From Neptunomonas phycophila (GTDB taxonomy: Bacteria > Pseudomonadota > Gammaproteobacteria > Pseudomonadales > Balneatricaceae), in NCBI RefSeq assembly GCF_001922575.1, contig NZ_MRCI01000001.1, positions 1,550,001 through 1,614,000 on the forward strand: 64,000 nt of DNA. Reading direction: 5' to 3'. A model generated the notes under the pieces. The model was given only the letters and a program-made list of their open reading frames with translations, was not told where the DNA came from and made no database searches. Positions within the stretch are counted from its first letter, which is position 1. Every line of letters starts with the position of its first letter. Shown in pieces: positions 1 through 8,529 of this stretch. A program made the position numbers and the translations under genes.

Positions 1-1413
1 ATTATGCCTAGTGTTGGACGTCCTGAGCACTTAGATTTATTCGAAAACGGCATTGCTCGTAAGTTGGATTTCTCTTTTTCTGGCCAGCAAAGTTTGCGTA
101 TTGGTCAACTCATGGAAGACGGTTTACTCGAAGTAGGCGCAATTCATACGTATATCGAGTTATACGCTCGATTGTATGTTGACCTCACACCCAGCGTTGC
201 GTTGCTGGCAGGATTTAAAGCCGACCGAGCGGGCAACATCTATACGGGCCCCAGTACTGAAGATACGCCGGCATTGGTTGAGGCAACCACGTTTAGAGAT
301 GGAATTGTTATCGTACAGGTTAATGAAATTGTCGATGATGTAACAGACCTACCGCGTGTGGATATCCCCGCCTCTTGGGTGGATTATATTGTACAAGCCG
401 ATCAACCCTTCTTTATTGAGCCTTTGTTTACACGTGACCCGCGTTTAATTACAGACGTGCATGTGCTCATGGGTATGATGGCTATTCGTGGTATTTATGA
501 ACGCCACAATGTGCAGTCGCTTAACCATGGTATTGGCTTTAATACGGCCGCTATCGAGCTGCTACTACCTACTTACGGCGAAGCTCTGGGCTTAAAAGGC
601 AAAATTTGCCGCAATTGGACGTTAAACCCTCACCCTACTCTTATCCCTGCTATTGAATCGGGATGGGTAGAAAGCGTTCATTGCTTTGGTACTGAACTGG
701 GTATGGAAAACTATGTAGCAGCGAGGTCTGATGTTTTCTTTACGGGCCAAGATGGCTCGATGCGATCTAACCGAGCTTTTTGCCAACTGGCAGGCCAGTA
801 CGCTGTAGATATGTTTATCGGTTCCACACTGCAAGTTGATGGTGATGGCAACTCCTCTACCGTGACACGCGGACGATTAGCGGGTTTTGGCGGAGCGCCG
901 AATATGGGACATGACCCTGGTGGCCGCCGTCATTCATCGCCTGCCTGGTTGGATATGCGAAGTGATGACCATCTGCTTACTAAGGGGCGTAAGCTCGTTG
1001 TTCAAATGGTTGAAACATTCCAGAACAGTACTAGCCCAACGTTGGTTGAGGAGCTGGATGCTTTAGCCATGGCACGTGATTATAAAATGCCACTTGCACC
1101 CGTCATGATTTATGCCAGTGATGTCACTCATGTACTCACTGAAGAAGGGATTGCTTATCTATACAAAGCCGAGTCGTTAGAACAGCGCCGCGCCATGATT
1201 GCTGCGGTTGCCGGTGTAACGCCTATAGGGCTAAAACGTGATCCAGAGGTAACGGCCAATTTACGAGCCGCTGGGTTGGTCGCCTACCCAGAAGACCTTG
1301 GGATCCGTCGCAGTGACGCCACACGAGACTTACTAGCAGCAAAAAGCATTGCAGAATTACAAGATTGGTCCGACGGGTTGTATCAACCACCAGCTAAGTT
1401 TAGGAGCTGGTAA
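1..1413 (+). CDS. mdcA: Malonate decarboxylase alpha subunit (5' end outside window)
   Basis: MdcA transfers the acyl-carrier protein between acetyl and malonyl forms (acetyl-S-ACP:malonate ACP transferase) in the soluble malonate decarboxylase complex. The frame is already open at base 1, and about 470 residues are visible where the family usually has about 550, so the N-terminus lies upstream of the window and the first internal Met (base 4) is not the start. The assignment rests on overall family resemblance and on the unmistakable mdcB-C-D-E-G-H genes that follow. The stop overlaps the start of mdcB by one base (TAATG), suggesting translational coupling. The promoter and any mdcR regulator are not in view. 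Confidence 0.93.
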   Translation: MMPSVGRPEHLDLFENGIARKLDFSFSGQQSLRIGQLMEDGLLEVGAIHTYIELYARLYVDLTPSVALLAGFKADRAGNIYTGPSTEDTPALVEATTFRDGIVIVQVNEIVDDVTDLPRVDIPASWVDYIVQADQPFFIEPLFTRDPRLITDVHVLMGMMAIRGIYERHNVQSLNHGIGFNTAAIELLLPTYGEALGLKGKICRNWTLNPHPTLIPAIESGWVESVHCFGTELGMENYVAARSDVFFTGQDGSMRSNRAFCQLAGQYAVDMFIGSTLQVDGDGNSSTVTRGRLAGFGGAPNMGHDPGGRRHSSPAWLDMRSDDHLLTKGRKLVVQMVETFQNSTSPTLVEELDALAMARDYKMPLAPVMIYASDVTHVLTEEGIAYLYKAESLEQRRAMIAAVAGVTPIGLKRDPEVTANLRAAGLVAYPEDLGIRRSDATRDLLAAKSIAELQDWSDGLYQPPAKFRSW

Positions 1414-2303
1414 TGATGACAACTATTAATTCGCCTATTACACAACGTGATCAGAAACGGTTTTCGCTGAGATATCTCTCTCAATCCGTGACATGGGCGT
1501 TAGAACAAGAAGCACGGCTTAGCCCTAAACCTGCGCTAGTCGATAGCCGAGGCTCTGGGGCGCATAAAGATATGCACTTAGCACTCATGCTAGCTTCTGC
1601 TAACACATTAGAGCCTTATTTTTTGCGCATGGCCCAAACCGCTGCATTCGAATCAAACGATACAAAGTTGCGCACCCAAATAGGGTTAATTGGCCGCGAA
1701 GCAGAAAAAGCCATGCTGCAAACAACGCAAGGCGTGAATACTCACAGAGGAGCGATATGGGCATTGGGGCTTTTGATTGTGGCGGCCACAACACACGATA
1801 CCACTATTGAGAGACTCCTTTCCCGAGCGGCCGCTATCGCCTCAATTGAAGACCCCGCATTAAAGACGACGCAGGCGTTAAGCAAAGGACAGCAAGCATG
1901 CCGCGAGTATCAAGTAGCCGGTGCTCGAGAACAAGCTCAACAAGGCTTTCCGCACATTCAACAACAGGCGTTGCCAACACTGTGGGAAAGTCGCGCGCGT
2001 GGTGATGCTGAATCATCCGCTCGACTTAATGCTTTATTGGCCATTATGGCCACACTGGATGATACCTGTGTGCTATCTCGGTCGGGCATCTCAGGCTTAG
2101 TCACTATGCAGACGGGGGCAGCTGAAGTACTCAATGCGGGTGGCTGCAATACTTTTACAGGCCGGCAAGCATTACGCCAACTAGAGCGCGAGCTTCTCGT
2201 GTTAAACGCCTCTGCAGGCGGGGCTGCTGATTTGCTAGCGGCCACCCTGTTTATAGACCGCTTATTTGTAAGCAGTACCTCTAATAATAAGTATCAACAG
2301 TAG
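1413..2303 (+). CDS. mdcB: Triphosphoribosyl-dephospho-CoA synthase MdcB
   Basis: MdcB (CitG family) makes 2'-(5''-triphosphoribosyl)-3'-dephospho-CoA from ATP and dephospho-CoA. This is the precursor of the prosthetic group later attached to MdcC. The 296-residue length and the helical, Ala/Leu-rich make-up fit the family. Two consecutive ATG codons (1413 and 1416) could serve as start, the first sharing a base with the mdcA stop. It lies second in the operon, the pseudomonad order mdcABCDEGH, rather than at a distance as in some other species. Confidence 0.9.
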   Translation: MMTTINSPITQRDQKRFSLRYLSQSVTWALEQEARLSPKPALVDSRGSGAHKDMHLALMLASANTLEPYFLRMAQTAAFESNDTKLRTQIGLIGREAEKAMLQTTQGVNTHRGAIWALGLLIVAATTHDTTIERLLSRAAAIASIEDPALKTTQALSKGQQACREYQVAGAREQAQQGFPHIQQQALPTLWESRARGDAESSARLNALLAIMATLDDTCVLSRSGISGLVTMQTGAAEVLNAGGCNTFTGRQALRQLERELLVLNASAGGAADLLAATLFIDRLFVSSTSNNKYQQ

Positions 2304-2311
2304 GAGTCACG

Positions 2312-2629
2312 ATGGAGACTTTATATTTTCAACGACCTGCTTCAGCGAGTCAGGTACAACCATCATTGGTTGGGTATGTTGGCTCGGGTGACTTAGAAGT
2401 CATGATAGAGCCAAGCCGCGGTGAATTTGCAGAAATTCATATTCAAACGTCTACCGCTGGCAGTGAAGTCCGTTGGCAACAGATCATTGACCAAATTACG
2501 CCTGTCATCCCATTACCCGCTATGCGCATGGATATACATGACTTTGCAGCCACGCCAGGCGTTATTCGCCTACGTATCGAACAAGCATTAGAGCAAGCCA
2601 TGTCGTTAGGAGGTAGCCATCATGAATAG
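2312..2629 (+). CDS. mdcC: Malonate decarboxylase acyl carrier protein (delta subunit)
   Basis: MdcC is the 105-residue acyl carrier protein of the complex and carries acetyl/malonyl groups on a phosphoribosyl-dephospho-CoA arm. The conserved GSGDLEV motif is present at residues 24-30, so Ser25 is the expected attachment residue. A strong AGGAG-like site (taggagtcacg) precedes the ATG. The 3' end overlaps mdcD by 8 bases, again indicating tight coupling within the operon. Confidence 0.93.
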   Translation: METLYFQRPASASQVQPSLVGYVGSGDLEVMIEPSRGEFAEIHIQTSTAGSEVRWQQIIDQITPVIPLPAMRMDIHDFAATPGVIRLRIEQALEQAMSLGGSHHE

Positions 2630-3479
2630 CACAATGACGACAAAAGACAGCAGTTTTATAGAACAAAGCGCTCGCCAGCGTGTAAAGAACGTGCTGGACG
2701 AAGGAACCATGCGTGAACTTATTAGCCCATTTGATCGAATAACGTCACCTTGGTTGGCTAAGCAAGGGATTGTCTCTCAGTTTGACGATGGTGTTGTTAT
2801 AGCGCGAGGCACCATCAACGGAGAACAAACCGTTGTTGCAGCAATTGAAGGAAGCTTTCAGGGCGGCAGTTTAGGTGAAGTCAGTGGTGCAAAAATAGCG
2901 GGGGCGCTTGAGCTAGCGGTTGAAGAAAATGAAAACGGCAACCCAATGTCGGCTGTATTAATTCTAGAAACGGGGGGCGTTCGATTACAAGAAGCTAACT
3001 TAGGTTTGGCCGCTATTGCAGAAATTCAATCCGCCATTGTTGCCTTACGAAGACATCGACCGGTGGTTGCCTTAGTGACAGGCCCTGTGGGCTGCTTTGG
3101 CGGGATGTCGATCAGTGCCGCGTTGTGTAGCTACATCATCATGACACGCGAAGGTCGCTTAGGATTAAATGGCCCCCTAGTGATAGAACAAGAAGCCGGC
3201 ATTGCCGAGTATAACGCGAGCGACCGCCCTTTTATTTGGAGTGTGATTGGTGGTAAGCAGCGGTTTGAAAGTGGCTTGGTGGATAGCTACATCAGCGATA
3301 GCCAAAGCAGCGCTCGCGAAGCTGTAGAGCAGTATTTAAATCAAGGTGTCCCCACAATACACCGAAGTGAAAAATACAGCGATTTGTTAGAAGCATTTTT
3401 ACGCCTTGATACACAAGATCACATAGCGCCACATGATGCTCAGCAAGTGCTATTAGAAGGAGTGGCTAGCCATGAATAA
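2622..3479 (+). CDS. mdcD: Malonate decarboxylase beta subunit
   Basis: MdcD forms, with MdcE, the carboxy-lyase that releases CO2 from malonyl-S-ACP. The 285-residue protein has the crotonase/carboxyltransferase-like fold of the family, with the recognisable stretch ETGGVRLQEANLGL around residues 114-127 and the glycine-rich TGPVGCFGGMS segment around residue 155. The start overlaps mdcC by 8 bases, preceded by an AGGAGG-like sequence inside mdcC. The stop overlaps mdcE. Confidence 0.93.
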   Translation: MNSTMTTKDSSFIEQSARQRVKNVLDEGTMRELISPFDRITSPWLAKQGIVSQFDDGVVIARGTINGEQTVVAAIEGSFQGGSLGEVSGAKIAGALELAVEENENGNPMSAVLILETGGVRLQEANLGLAAIAEIQSAIVALRRHRPVVALVTGPVGCFGGMSISAALCSYIIMTREGRLGLNGPLVIEQEAGIAEYNASDRPFIWSVIGGKQRFESGLVDSYISDSQSSAREAVEQYLNQGVPTIHRSEKYSDLLEAFLRLDTQDHIAPHDAQQVLLEGVASHE

Positions 3480-4329
3480 TTCTGTTCAGACAATACCTGA
3501 AATGAAAGTAATACATGATAACCCTTCCAGTCATCGAGGCGCGCAATGGTTTGCGTTGCTCAGCCATGGTTTTACCAAGCAAAACGCTATTGTTCCCTCC
3601 GTCCTTGTGGCAGACGGTGAGTATGAAAACCGTGCCTGTCGACTGATCGCAGTTGTGCCAGACCTTAACAATCATTTTCCTCGTGCTGTTAATGGCGAGG
3701 TTGGACTTTTAGAAGGCATGGCGCTCGCACGTGAAGTCAACGCCGTGGTAGAAGCCGATGCGCACTCTGAAACCAAACGGGCACTTGTTCTTATCGTGGA
3801 TGTTCCCAGCCAAGCCTATGGCCGAAGAGAAGAAACATTAGGCATACATCAAGCATTGGCATCCGCTGTGAGTGCGTACGCTAATGCTCGTCAAAACGGC
3901 CATCCAATCATCGCCCTACTCGTCGGTAAAGCAATGTCAGGGGCGTATTTAGCGCATGGCTATCAAGCCAACCGCATCATAGCTTTATCGGATGAAGGAG
4001 TCATGGTGCATGCCATGGGTAAGGCCGCCGCCGCGCGCGTTACTCAGCGCACAGAAGCCGAGCTTGACCAGCTTGCCGCCGAAAACCCACCTATGGCTTA
4101 CGATCTTAAAAGCTACGCGTCATTGGGGCTCATTGATAATCTCTTACAAGTTGAATCGGCTACCCAGCCAACACCAAGCGATAAACATAGTGTAGAGCAA
4201 GCCATAACGGACGCCCTTTTGGACATTAAACCTAAGGATACAGGTATATCTCGTCGGCTTAGTGGTGAGCATCGACAAGCATCGCGCCAGGTGAGAGATC
4301 TGTTAAAAGCGCAATGGACAGGAGCATAA
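3472..4329 (+). CDS. mdcE: Malonate decarboxylase gamma subunit
   Basis: MdcE is the partner of MdcD in the decarboxylase heterodimer. It has 285 residues and a crotonase-like fold, with the VGKAMSGAYLAHGYQANRI segment near residue 155 typical of the family. It begins 8 bases inside mdcD, with an AGAAGGAG ribosome-binding site in the mdcD 3' end. The next gene starts two bases after its stop. Some species carry longer MdcE proteins; here length and position support a normal, intact gene. Confidence 0.92.
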   Translation: MNNSVQTIPEMKVIHDNPSSHRGAQWFALLSHGFTKQNAIVPSVLVADGEYENRACRLIAVVPDLNNHFPRAVNGEVGLLEGMALAREVNAVVEADAHSETKRALVLIVDVPSQAYGRREETLGIHQALASAVSAYANARQNGHPIIALLVGKAMSGAYLAHGYQANRIIALSDEGVMVHAMGKAAAARVTQRTEAELDQLAAENPPMAYDLKSYASLGLIDNLLQVESATQPTPSDKHSVEQAITDALLDIKPKDTGISRRLSGEHRQASRQVRDLLKAQWTGA

Positions 4330-4330
4330 G

Positions 4331-4981
4331 ATGAGCTGGCATGCGCACGACCTAGTCTGGTTAACAAGCAAAGCTGAATTGATGCTTGCTGAAAACCATC
4401 AACCCATACCGGATTGGGTACTTACAAGTACCGGCCCTGTTGTGGTTCGTCGTGCGATGCCCATAGTTAAACAGAGTATTAAATACATTCCTGTAGGAGT
4501 ACGCGGAGGCTGTAAAGCAGAACGTTGTGCCGCTTATGTAGCAACACATCACATCTTACAATCTATCAGCCCATACGAGATTGTAAAACGTAAGCTCTGG
4601 GCTAATCACCCACTGACAAGAGAACATTCGGTTTTTAAAACGTTGGATTCATTAACACCACATCTTGAATCGCTCGGTCGTCCATGGGGGATCACCGGAA
4701 GCTGTGGCTACGAGCTAGCGACAGGTATCCCGCAACTAACGCCACGTAGCGATCTTGATTTAATTATCGATGGGCAAACATTGTGGTCTAAAGCTGATGC
4801 GTCACGTTGGTTAGCGTCTTGGAACGTAAAGGGTTGTCGCTTGGATATACAGTTAGAAACCCCAATGGGGGCCGTTGCATTGGCTGAGTGGGCCTTACGT
4901 GATAATCACGTGTTGGTAAAAAGTAATCATGGCCCCTCCCTCGTTAGCGACCCGTGGGGCTTAGCCAAGGAGAGCGCATAA
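4331..4981 (+). CDS. mdcG: Phosphoribosyl-dephospho-CoA transferase MdcG
   Basis: MdcG attaches the phosphoribosyl-dephospho-CoA group made by MdcB to the serine of MdcC, turning apo-ACP into holo-ACP. The 216-residue protein has a nucleotidyltransferase-like signature, GSCGYELATG followed by SDLDLII (about residues 122-148), in which the paired aspartates would bind metal. An AGGAGCATAAG site precedes the start. It lies between mdcE and mdcH as in Pseudomonas. Confidence 0.9.
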   Translation: MSWHAHDLVWLTSKAELMLAENHQPIPDWVLTSTGPVVVRRAMPIVKQSIKYIPVGVRGGCKAERCAAYVATHHILQSISPYEIVKRKLWANHPLTREHSVFKTLDSLTPHLESLGRPWGITGSCGYELATGIPQLTPRSDLDLIIDGQTLWSKADASRWLASWNVKGCRLDIQLETPMGAVALAEWALRDNHVLVKSNHGPSLVSDPWGLAKESA

Positions 4982-5899
4982 ATGTTAACGGCATTTACTT
5001 TTCCGGGGCAAGGCTCACAGTTTCCCGGTATGTTAAGGGAGAACCTACCCGATGACCCAACCACACACAGCTACTTGAGTCATGCAGAAAGCGCTTTAGG
5101 CCAAACCATAACAAATATTGACTCCGAAAGAGCCTTAAAAGAAACCGTTAATGTTCAATTGGCATTACTTATTAGCGGAGTTATTTGGGGTAAATACCTA
5201 ATGGATAAAGGGTGCGTACCGGATTATGTCATGGGGTTATCCGTGGGCGCTTATCCTGCGGCGGTCCTTGCTGGTTGCTTGTCATTTGAAGATGCTCTTC
5301 AATTGGTATCCTTACGAGGTCGATTAATGCAGACTGCTTTCCCGCAAGACTACGGAATGCTAGCGCTGCTTAATGTAAATCGCACGGTAGTAGAATCCGT
5401 GTTAGAACAACAGGTGATAGAGGGTAAGCGCGTTTATTTAGCGAACATTAACGCCGAAAACCAGTTTGTTCTGGCCGGTTATAAACCTGCCCTATTGGAG
5501 ACCGCCGCCATCATCAAATCGAAAACCCGATGTACTTCTCGCTTATTAGAAGTTGCGGTTCCGTCCCATTGCTCCTTATTAAAAGACCAATCAGAGTACT
5601 TGTTGAGCAAATTAGAAAAAACAATAATCAAGCGTCCTAAAATCCGCTACATTAGCGCATCAAAATCAAGGTTAATCAATAATATAGACGATATTCGTAA
5701 AGACCTTTCTCACAACATGGCAAACCAAGCACATTGGCATGATAGCAGCCAATTGTTGCTGGAGCGTGGTGTGGGACGGGTTGTTGAAATACCACCCGGT
5801 TCGACACTAACAGGTCTATGCCGCCGGGTATTTACTCAAGGGCAATGCTTTGCTGCTCAAAGCACGCGCCTCGACACTTTGCTTTATCAGCACCTATAA
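4982..5899 (+). CDS. mdcH: Malonyl-CoA:ACP transacylase of malonate decarboxylase
   Basis: MdcH loads a malonyl group from malonyl-CoA onto the MdcC thiol to prime the decarboxylase cycle. It is a FabD-like acyltransferase of 305 residues, with the N-terminal FPGQGSQFPGM motif and the nucleophile elbow GLSVGAYPA (Ser87). The catalytic His is probably in VPSHCSLL near residue 199. It starts directly after the mdcG stop, preceded by AAGGAGAG, and is the last mdc gene before a 116-base gap to madL. Confidence 0.93.
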   Translation: MLTAFTFPGQGSQFPGMLRENLPDDPTTHSYLSHAESALGQTITNIDSERALKETVNVQLALLISGVIWGKYLMDKGCVPDYVMGLSVGAYPAAVLAGCLSFEDALQLVSLRGRLMQTAFPQDYGMLALLNVNRTVVESVLEQQVIEGKRVYLANINAENQFVLAGYKPALLETAAIIKSKTRCTSRLLEVAVPSHCSLLKDQSEYLLSKLEKTIIKRPKIRYISASKSRLINNIDDIRKDLSHNMANQAHWHDSSQLLLERGVGRVVEIPPGSTLTGLCRRVFTQGQCFAAQSTRLDTLLYQHL

Positions 5900-6015
5900 A
5901 TCTTTCAACTTAATCTATATGCCTACTTGAGGAGATTAAACACTAAAAACCACTCGCATTAACAACACAAAATTATACAGCCAGAAATAATAGAAATAAC
6001 AACTGGAGAAAAATT

Positions 6016-6441
6016 ATGATCATCTACGGAGTTGCTCTGCTGTCCGTTTGCACCTTAACGGGCATCGCTATTGGGCAAATGTTAGGCAAACTAATTGGCG
6101 TCCCTGCCAATGTCGGAGGTGTAGGTATTGCAATGATCCTACTTATCTTAGCCGGTACATATCTTAAAAAGCGCGACTTACTCAACATAAAAACTGAGCA
6201 AGGCGTCGAGTTTTGGAGTGCCATTTATATCCCAATCGTTGTTGCTATGGCGGCAAAGCAAAATGTAATGGGTGCCCTAACTGGCGGACCTATGGCAATT
6301 ACAGCCGGTATTTTTGCGGTTGTTTGTGGATTTTTGTTAGTACCGGTATTGAGCCGAATCGGGAACGACGAAAGCTCTAAGACAACAAAGGCCGTTTCAG
6401 TAGAAACGCCATCGACTACAACCTCTAGCTCTGTGCGGTGA
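6016..6441 (+). CDS. madL: Malonate transporter subunit MadL
   Basis: MadL is the small integral-membrane subunit of the two-component MadLM malonate:cation symporter. The 141-residue protein has about four hydrophobic segments and a short hydrophilic Ser/Thr-rich tail. An ACTGGAGAAA site precedes the ATG. The 116-base gap from mdcH shows no clear terminator, so it may be co-transcribed with mdc or use its own promoter. The stop overlaps the annotated GTG of madM by four bases. Confidence 0.92.
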   Translation: MIIYGVALLSVCTLTGIAIGQMLGKLIGVPANVGGVGIAMILLILAGTYLKKRDLLNIKTEQGVEFWSAIYIPIVVAMAAKQNVMGALTGGPMAITAGIFAVVCGFLLVPVLSRIGNDESSKTTKAVSVETPSTTTSSSVR

Positions 6442-7211
6442 TCATTATGTACGAATCTTTATTAGTAGTAAGTAATAAATACAGCTTGGTCATGGGTTTT
6501 GCCGTTATTGGATTAACCATGTGGTTATCTTATTGGGTGTCAGGCCGCTTTACTAAAGGCCGTGTTCATGGCTCAGCTATCGCTATCATGCTAGGGTTAT
6601 TTTTAGCCTATTTAGGCGGTGTATTTACCGGTGGTGAAAAAGGAATTGTCGATCTTCCTTTGTTATCGGGTATTGGCATTTTAGGCGGCTCCATGTTACG
6701 AGACTTTGCTATTGTGGCAACTGGCTTTGGTGTGGATATTGATGAGCTGAAACGCGCAGGTAAAGCGGGGGTTATTGCGTTATTTATGGGGATTTTTTCA
6801 TCCTTCATAGCAGGTGTTTCCATCGCATTAGCATTTGGATACACCGATGCAGTGAGCTTAACCACTATAGGAGCGGGTGCTGTAACTTACATTGTTGGAC
6901 CCGTAACCGGGGCTGCTATTGGTGCTAGCTCAGAAGTCATGGCCTTGTCGATTGCCGCAGGCTTGGTTAAGTCGATTTTAGTGATGATATTGACACCTTT
7001 TGTTGCGCCATACATTGGTCTAAATAACTCACGCTCAGCCGTTATATTTGGTGGATTAATGGGAACGTCCAGTGGTGTCGCCGCAGGTTTAGCAGCTACC
7101 GACCCTAAACTCGTCCCTTACGGCTGCTTAACCGCTGCTTTTTATACTGCACTTGGCTGCCTACTAGGCCCATCGCTTCTGTTCATACTTATGCGCGGTA
7201 TGTTTGCTTAA
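6438..7211 (+). CDS. madM: Malonate transporter subunit MadM
   Basis: MadM is the larger membrane subunit of the MadLM malonate transporter. It is 257 residues if started at the GTG at 6438, or 254 from the ATG at 6447, which gives the more family-like N-terminus MYESL and is a reasonable alternative start. About seven hydrophobic helices are visible, plus the conserved GRVHGSAIAIMLGL stretch near residue 40. It ends the malonate region; the next strong hairpin is at 7398. Confidence 0.92.
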   Translation: MIIMYESLLVVSNKYSLVMGFAVIGLTMWLSYWVSGRFTKGRVHGSAIAIMLGLFLAYLGGVFTGGEKGIVDLPLLSGIGILGGSMLRDFAIVATGFGVDIDELKRAGKAGVIALFMGIFSSFIAGVSIALAFGYTDAVSLTTIGAGAVTYIVGPVTGAAIGASSEVMALSIAAGLVKSILVMILTPFVAPYIGLNNSRSAVIFGGLMGTSSGVAAGLAATDPKLVPYGCLTAAFYTALGCLLGPSLLFILMRGMFA

Positions 7212-7397
7212 AAAATCACGCCTTCAGCCTCATTCTTGTCCTATAGTGGTTCGAATAAGGCCTTTTTATTTATATCAATGAGCATAAGAAAATTAGTAAA
7301 CAAACTAAAATCCCATATATAAAAAAAGATTTTTACAAGATTTTATAGCTTCGTTAACACTGCAGTTGATATTTATATCCACTTCCACAAAAATCCA

Positions 7398-7440
7398 AGA
7401 TATTGCCACCAAGTGGCTTGGTGGCAATATCTCATTTTTT
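7398..7440. terminator. Perfect 16-bp inverted repeat, probable bidirectional terminator
   Basis: Arms at 7398-7413 and 7417-7432 are exact reverse complements of 16 bases with a TGG loop. On the plus strand the stem is followed by CATTTTTTT, and on the minus strand by a short T-rich stretch. It could end madLM transcripts, although 186 bases beyond the stop, and it directly follows the minus-strand gene at 7432, whose TGA abuts the stem. Confidence 0.7.
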
Positions 7441-7869
7441 TATAATTTTAATAGCTTCATCGATAGAAGGTTTGCCATCTAATATTAAATATTTTATGAC
7501 ACCATTTTTTGGGTCTACTGCGCTCCAGGATGTTTTCGATGAAGGGATAACCATGCAAAATTCTTTTGGCTTTTGAATTTTAGTTGGCGATCTAAGTGGT
7601 TGATAAGTAACAGTCGAACATAGGGAGTTTCCATTAGCACGCCAAACGCCTATATCAACTATGTCGCCGTTAGGGTTATAACCTCTGAATTCATAATTAG
7701 AATCGAATTGAAATAATGCTGGTGTAAATTTATTTGTAATTAGTATGGAATTCCCACTTAAAATTTCCTCTACATCTACTGATTTTTCTTTTATAGTCGG
7801 TTGTGAACTAGTTACAGTCGATAAAAATAATGTAGAAGTGATTATCGTAAATTTTACTAAATATTTCAT
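7432..7869 (-). CDS. Small secreted hypothetical protein
   Basis: This is a 145-residue protein of unknown function. Residues 1-22 form a convincing signal peptide (charged start, hydrophobic core, S-S-Q boundary), so it should be exported. The mature part is hydrophilic, with two cysteines (in NSLCSTV and KEFCMVI) that could form a disulfide. The GVWRANGNSLC stretch recalls small lipocalin-like periplasmic proteins, but this is only a resemblance. The DNA is visibly AT-richer than the flanking mdc and ben genes, hinting at acquired DNA. Its ATG overlaps the stop of the fragment upstream (ATGA), so the two were probably once co-expressed. Confidence 0.6.
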   Translation of the reverse strand: MKYLVKFTIITSTLFLSTVTSSQPTIKEKSVDVEEILSGNSILITNKFTPALFQFDSNYEFRGYNPNGDIVDIGVWRANGNSLCSTVTYQPLRSPTKIQKPKEFCMVIPSSKTSWSAVDPKNGVIKYLILDGKPSIDEAIKIIKK

Positions 7870-8150
7870 GCAACCTCCAAGTCTGCTGTAAAGTAAATAG
7901 CACCAACGGCAACTTGTAGCCAGTCAGCAAGGTCTGTTATTTCTTCACGTACAAGTTCTTCTAACGCCTCTACATAACCCCCCCCTGATAAACCGTTAAA
8001 TATATTGAAATCGGGATCGCCTAGATTAGAGCCGTAAGTTCCAAGTAATTTTCCGTTAGCATACACACTCATGTTTGTATGGCCTGTCAAACCGGAGAAT
8101 TCATTAATTACAATCTCGTATTTATTCGATATAAATTCATTCCTTGAATA
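7866..8150 (-). pseudogene. Orphan C-terminal fragment coupled to the secreted protein
   Basis: The frame is open from just after an in-frame TGA (8151-8153) to the TGA at 7866-7868, 94 sense codons, with no credible start. The only early candidates are a TTG at 8090 without a ribosome-binding site and an internal ATG at 8072. The readable protein contains SGLTGHTNMSVYANGKLLG and a C-terminal acidic helix (EALEELVREEITDLADWL). The four-base ATGA overlap with the secreted protein suggests it is the true 3' end of a gene whose 5' part is lost. I do not recognise the family. An effector-like domain with an exported partner is one guess. Confidence 0.4.
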
Positions 8151-8229
8151 TCAGTAAATGAAAATGATATGGATTCTTCTTTGCATTAGCAGCATATCTA
8201 CTTATTAAGGATAATACAACCTTCTTATA

Positions 8230-8331
8230 CTAAACACTCGCCATCAGTAAGACATCTATAACTACTCCGGCAAGGTTATTCGCAGTGGGCGCTAACGAGA
8301 CAACCCCGGCTGCCTCCATGATAAACGCCGC
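8230..8331 (-). pseudogene. Remnant of a second benE (C-terminal part)
   Basis: Read on the minus strand from 8331, this stretch encodes a peptide that aligns without gaps to the intact BenE of this window. Over 26 residues 16 are identical, including AAFI, AG and the block LAPTANNLAG (BenE: LAPIANNLAG). It ends at a TAG (8230-8232), well short of the BenE C-terminus. The DNA is too diverged from the intact gene to be a recent copy. It lies directly downstream of the benK remnant, in the same order as the intact pair. Bases 8154-8229 between this and the next fragment show nothing I can identify. Confidence 0.75.
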
Positions 8332-8332
8332 T

Positions 8333-8500
8333 CTGCTGTGCCGGTAATGGCACTAAAATTGAGTATCACTAGGAACATAAAACTCAAGCTTAAAAGATAA
8401 CCGCTTAATGACATTAGTTTGTGTAACCATGAGCCTAGGGAATGTGCTATCAATAGGCAGAAAAAAGGCGACCTAAACTAAGGAACATGCGATTAAGTCC
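8333..8500 (-). pseudogene. Remnant of a second benK (internal part)
   Basis: From 8459 to 8331 the minus strand reads 43 residues that match the intact BenK ungapped at 26 positions, including LGSW, KLMSL and the MFL/LN positions. The DNA from 8410 to 8460 matches 10302-10352 at 40 of 51 bases. At the poly-T run just upstream the remnant is two bases shorter than intact benK, a frameshift, and weaker similarity continues to about 8500. Its 3' end runs straight into the benE remnant, as if a deletion joined the middle of a benK-like gene to the end of a benE-like gene. Bases 8501-8529 show nothing recognisable. Confidence 0.78.
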
Positions 8501-8529
8501 CCAGTATTGATATACCTGTTCCATATCAC

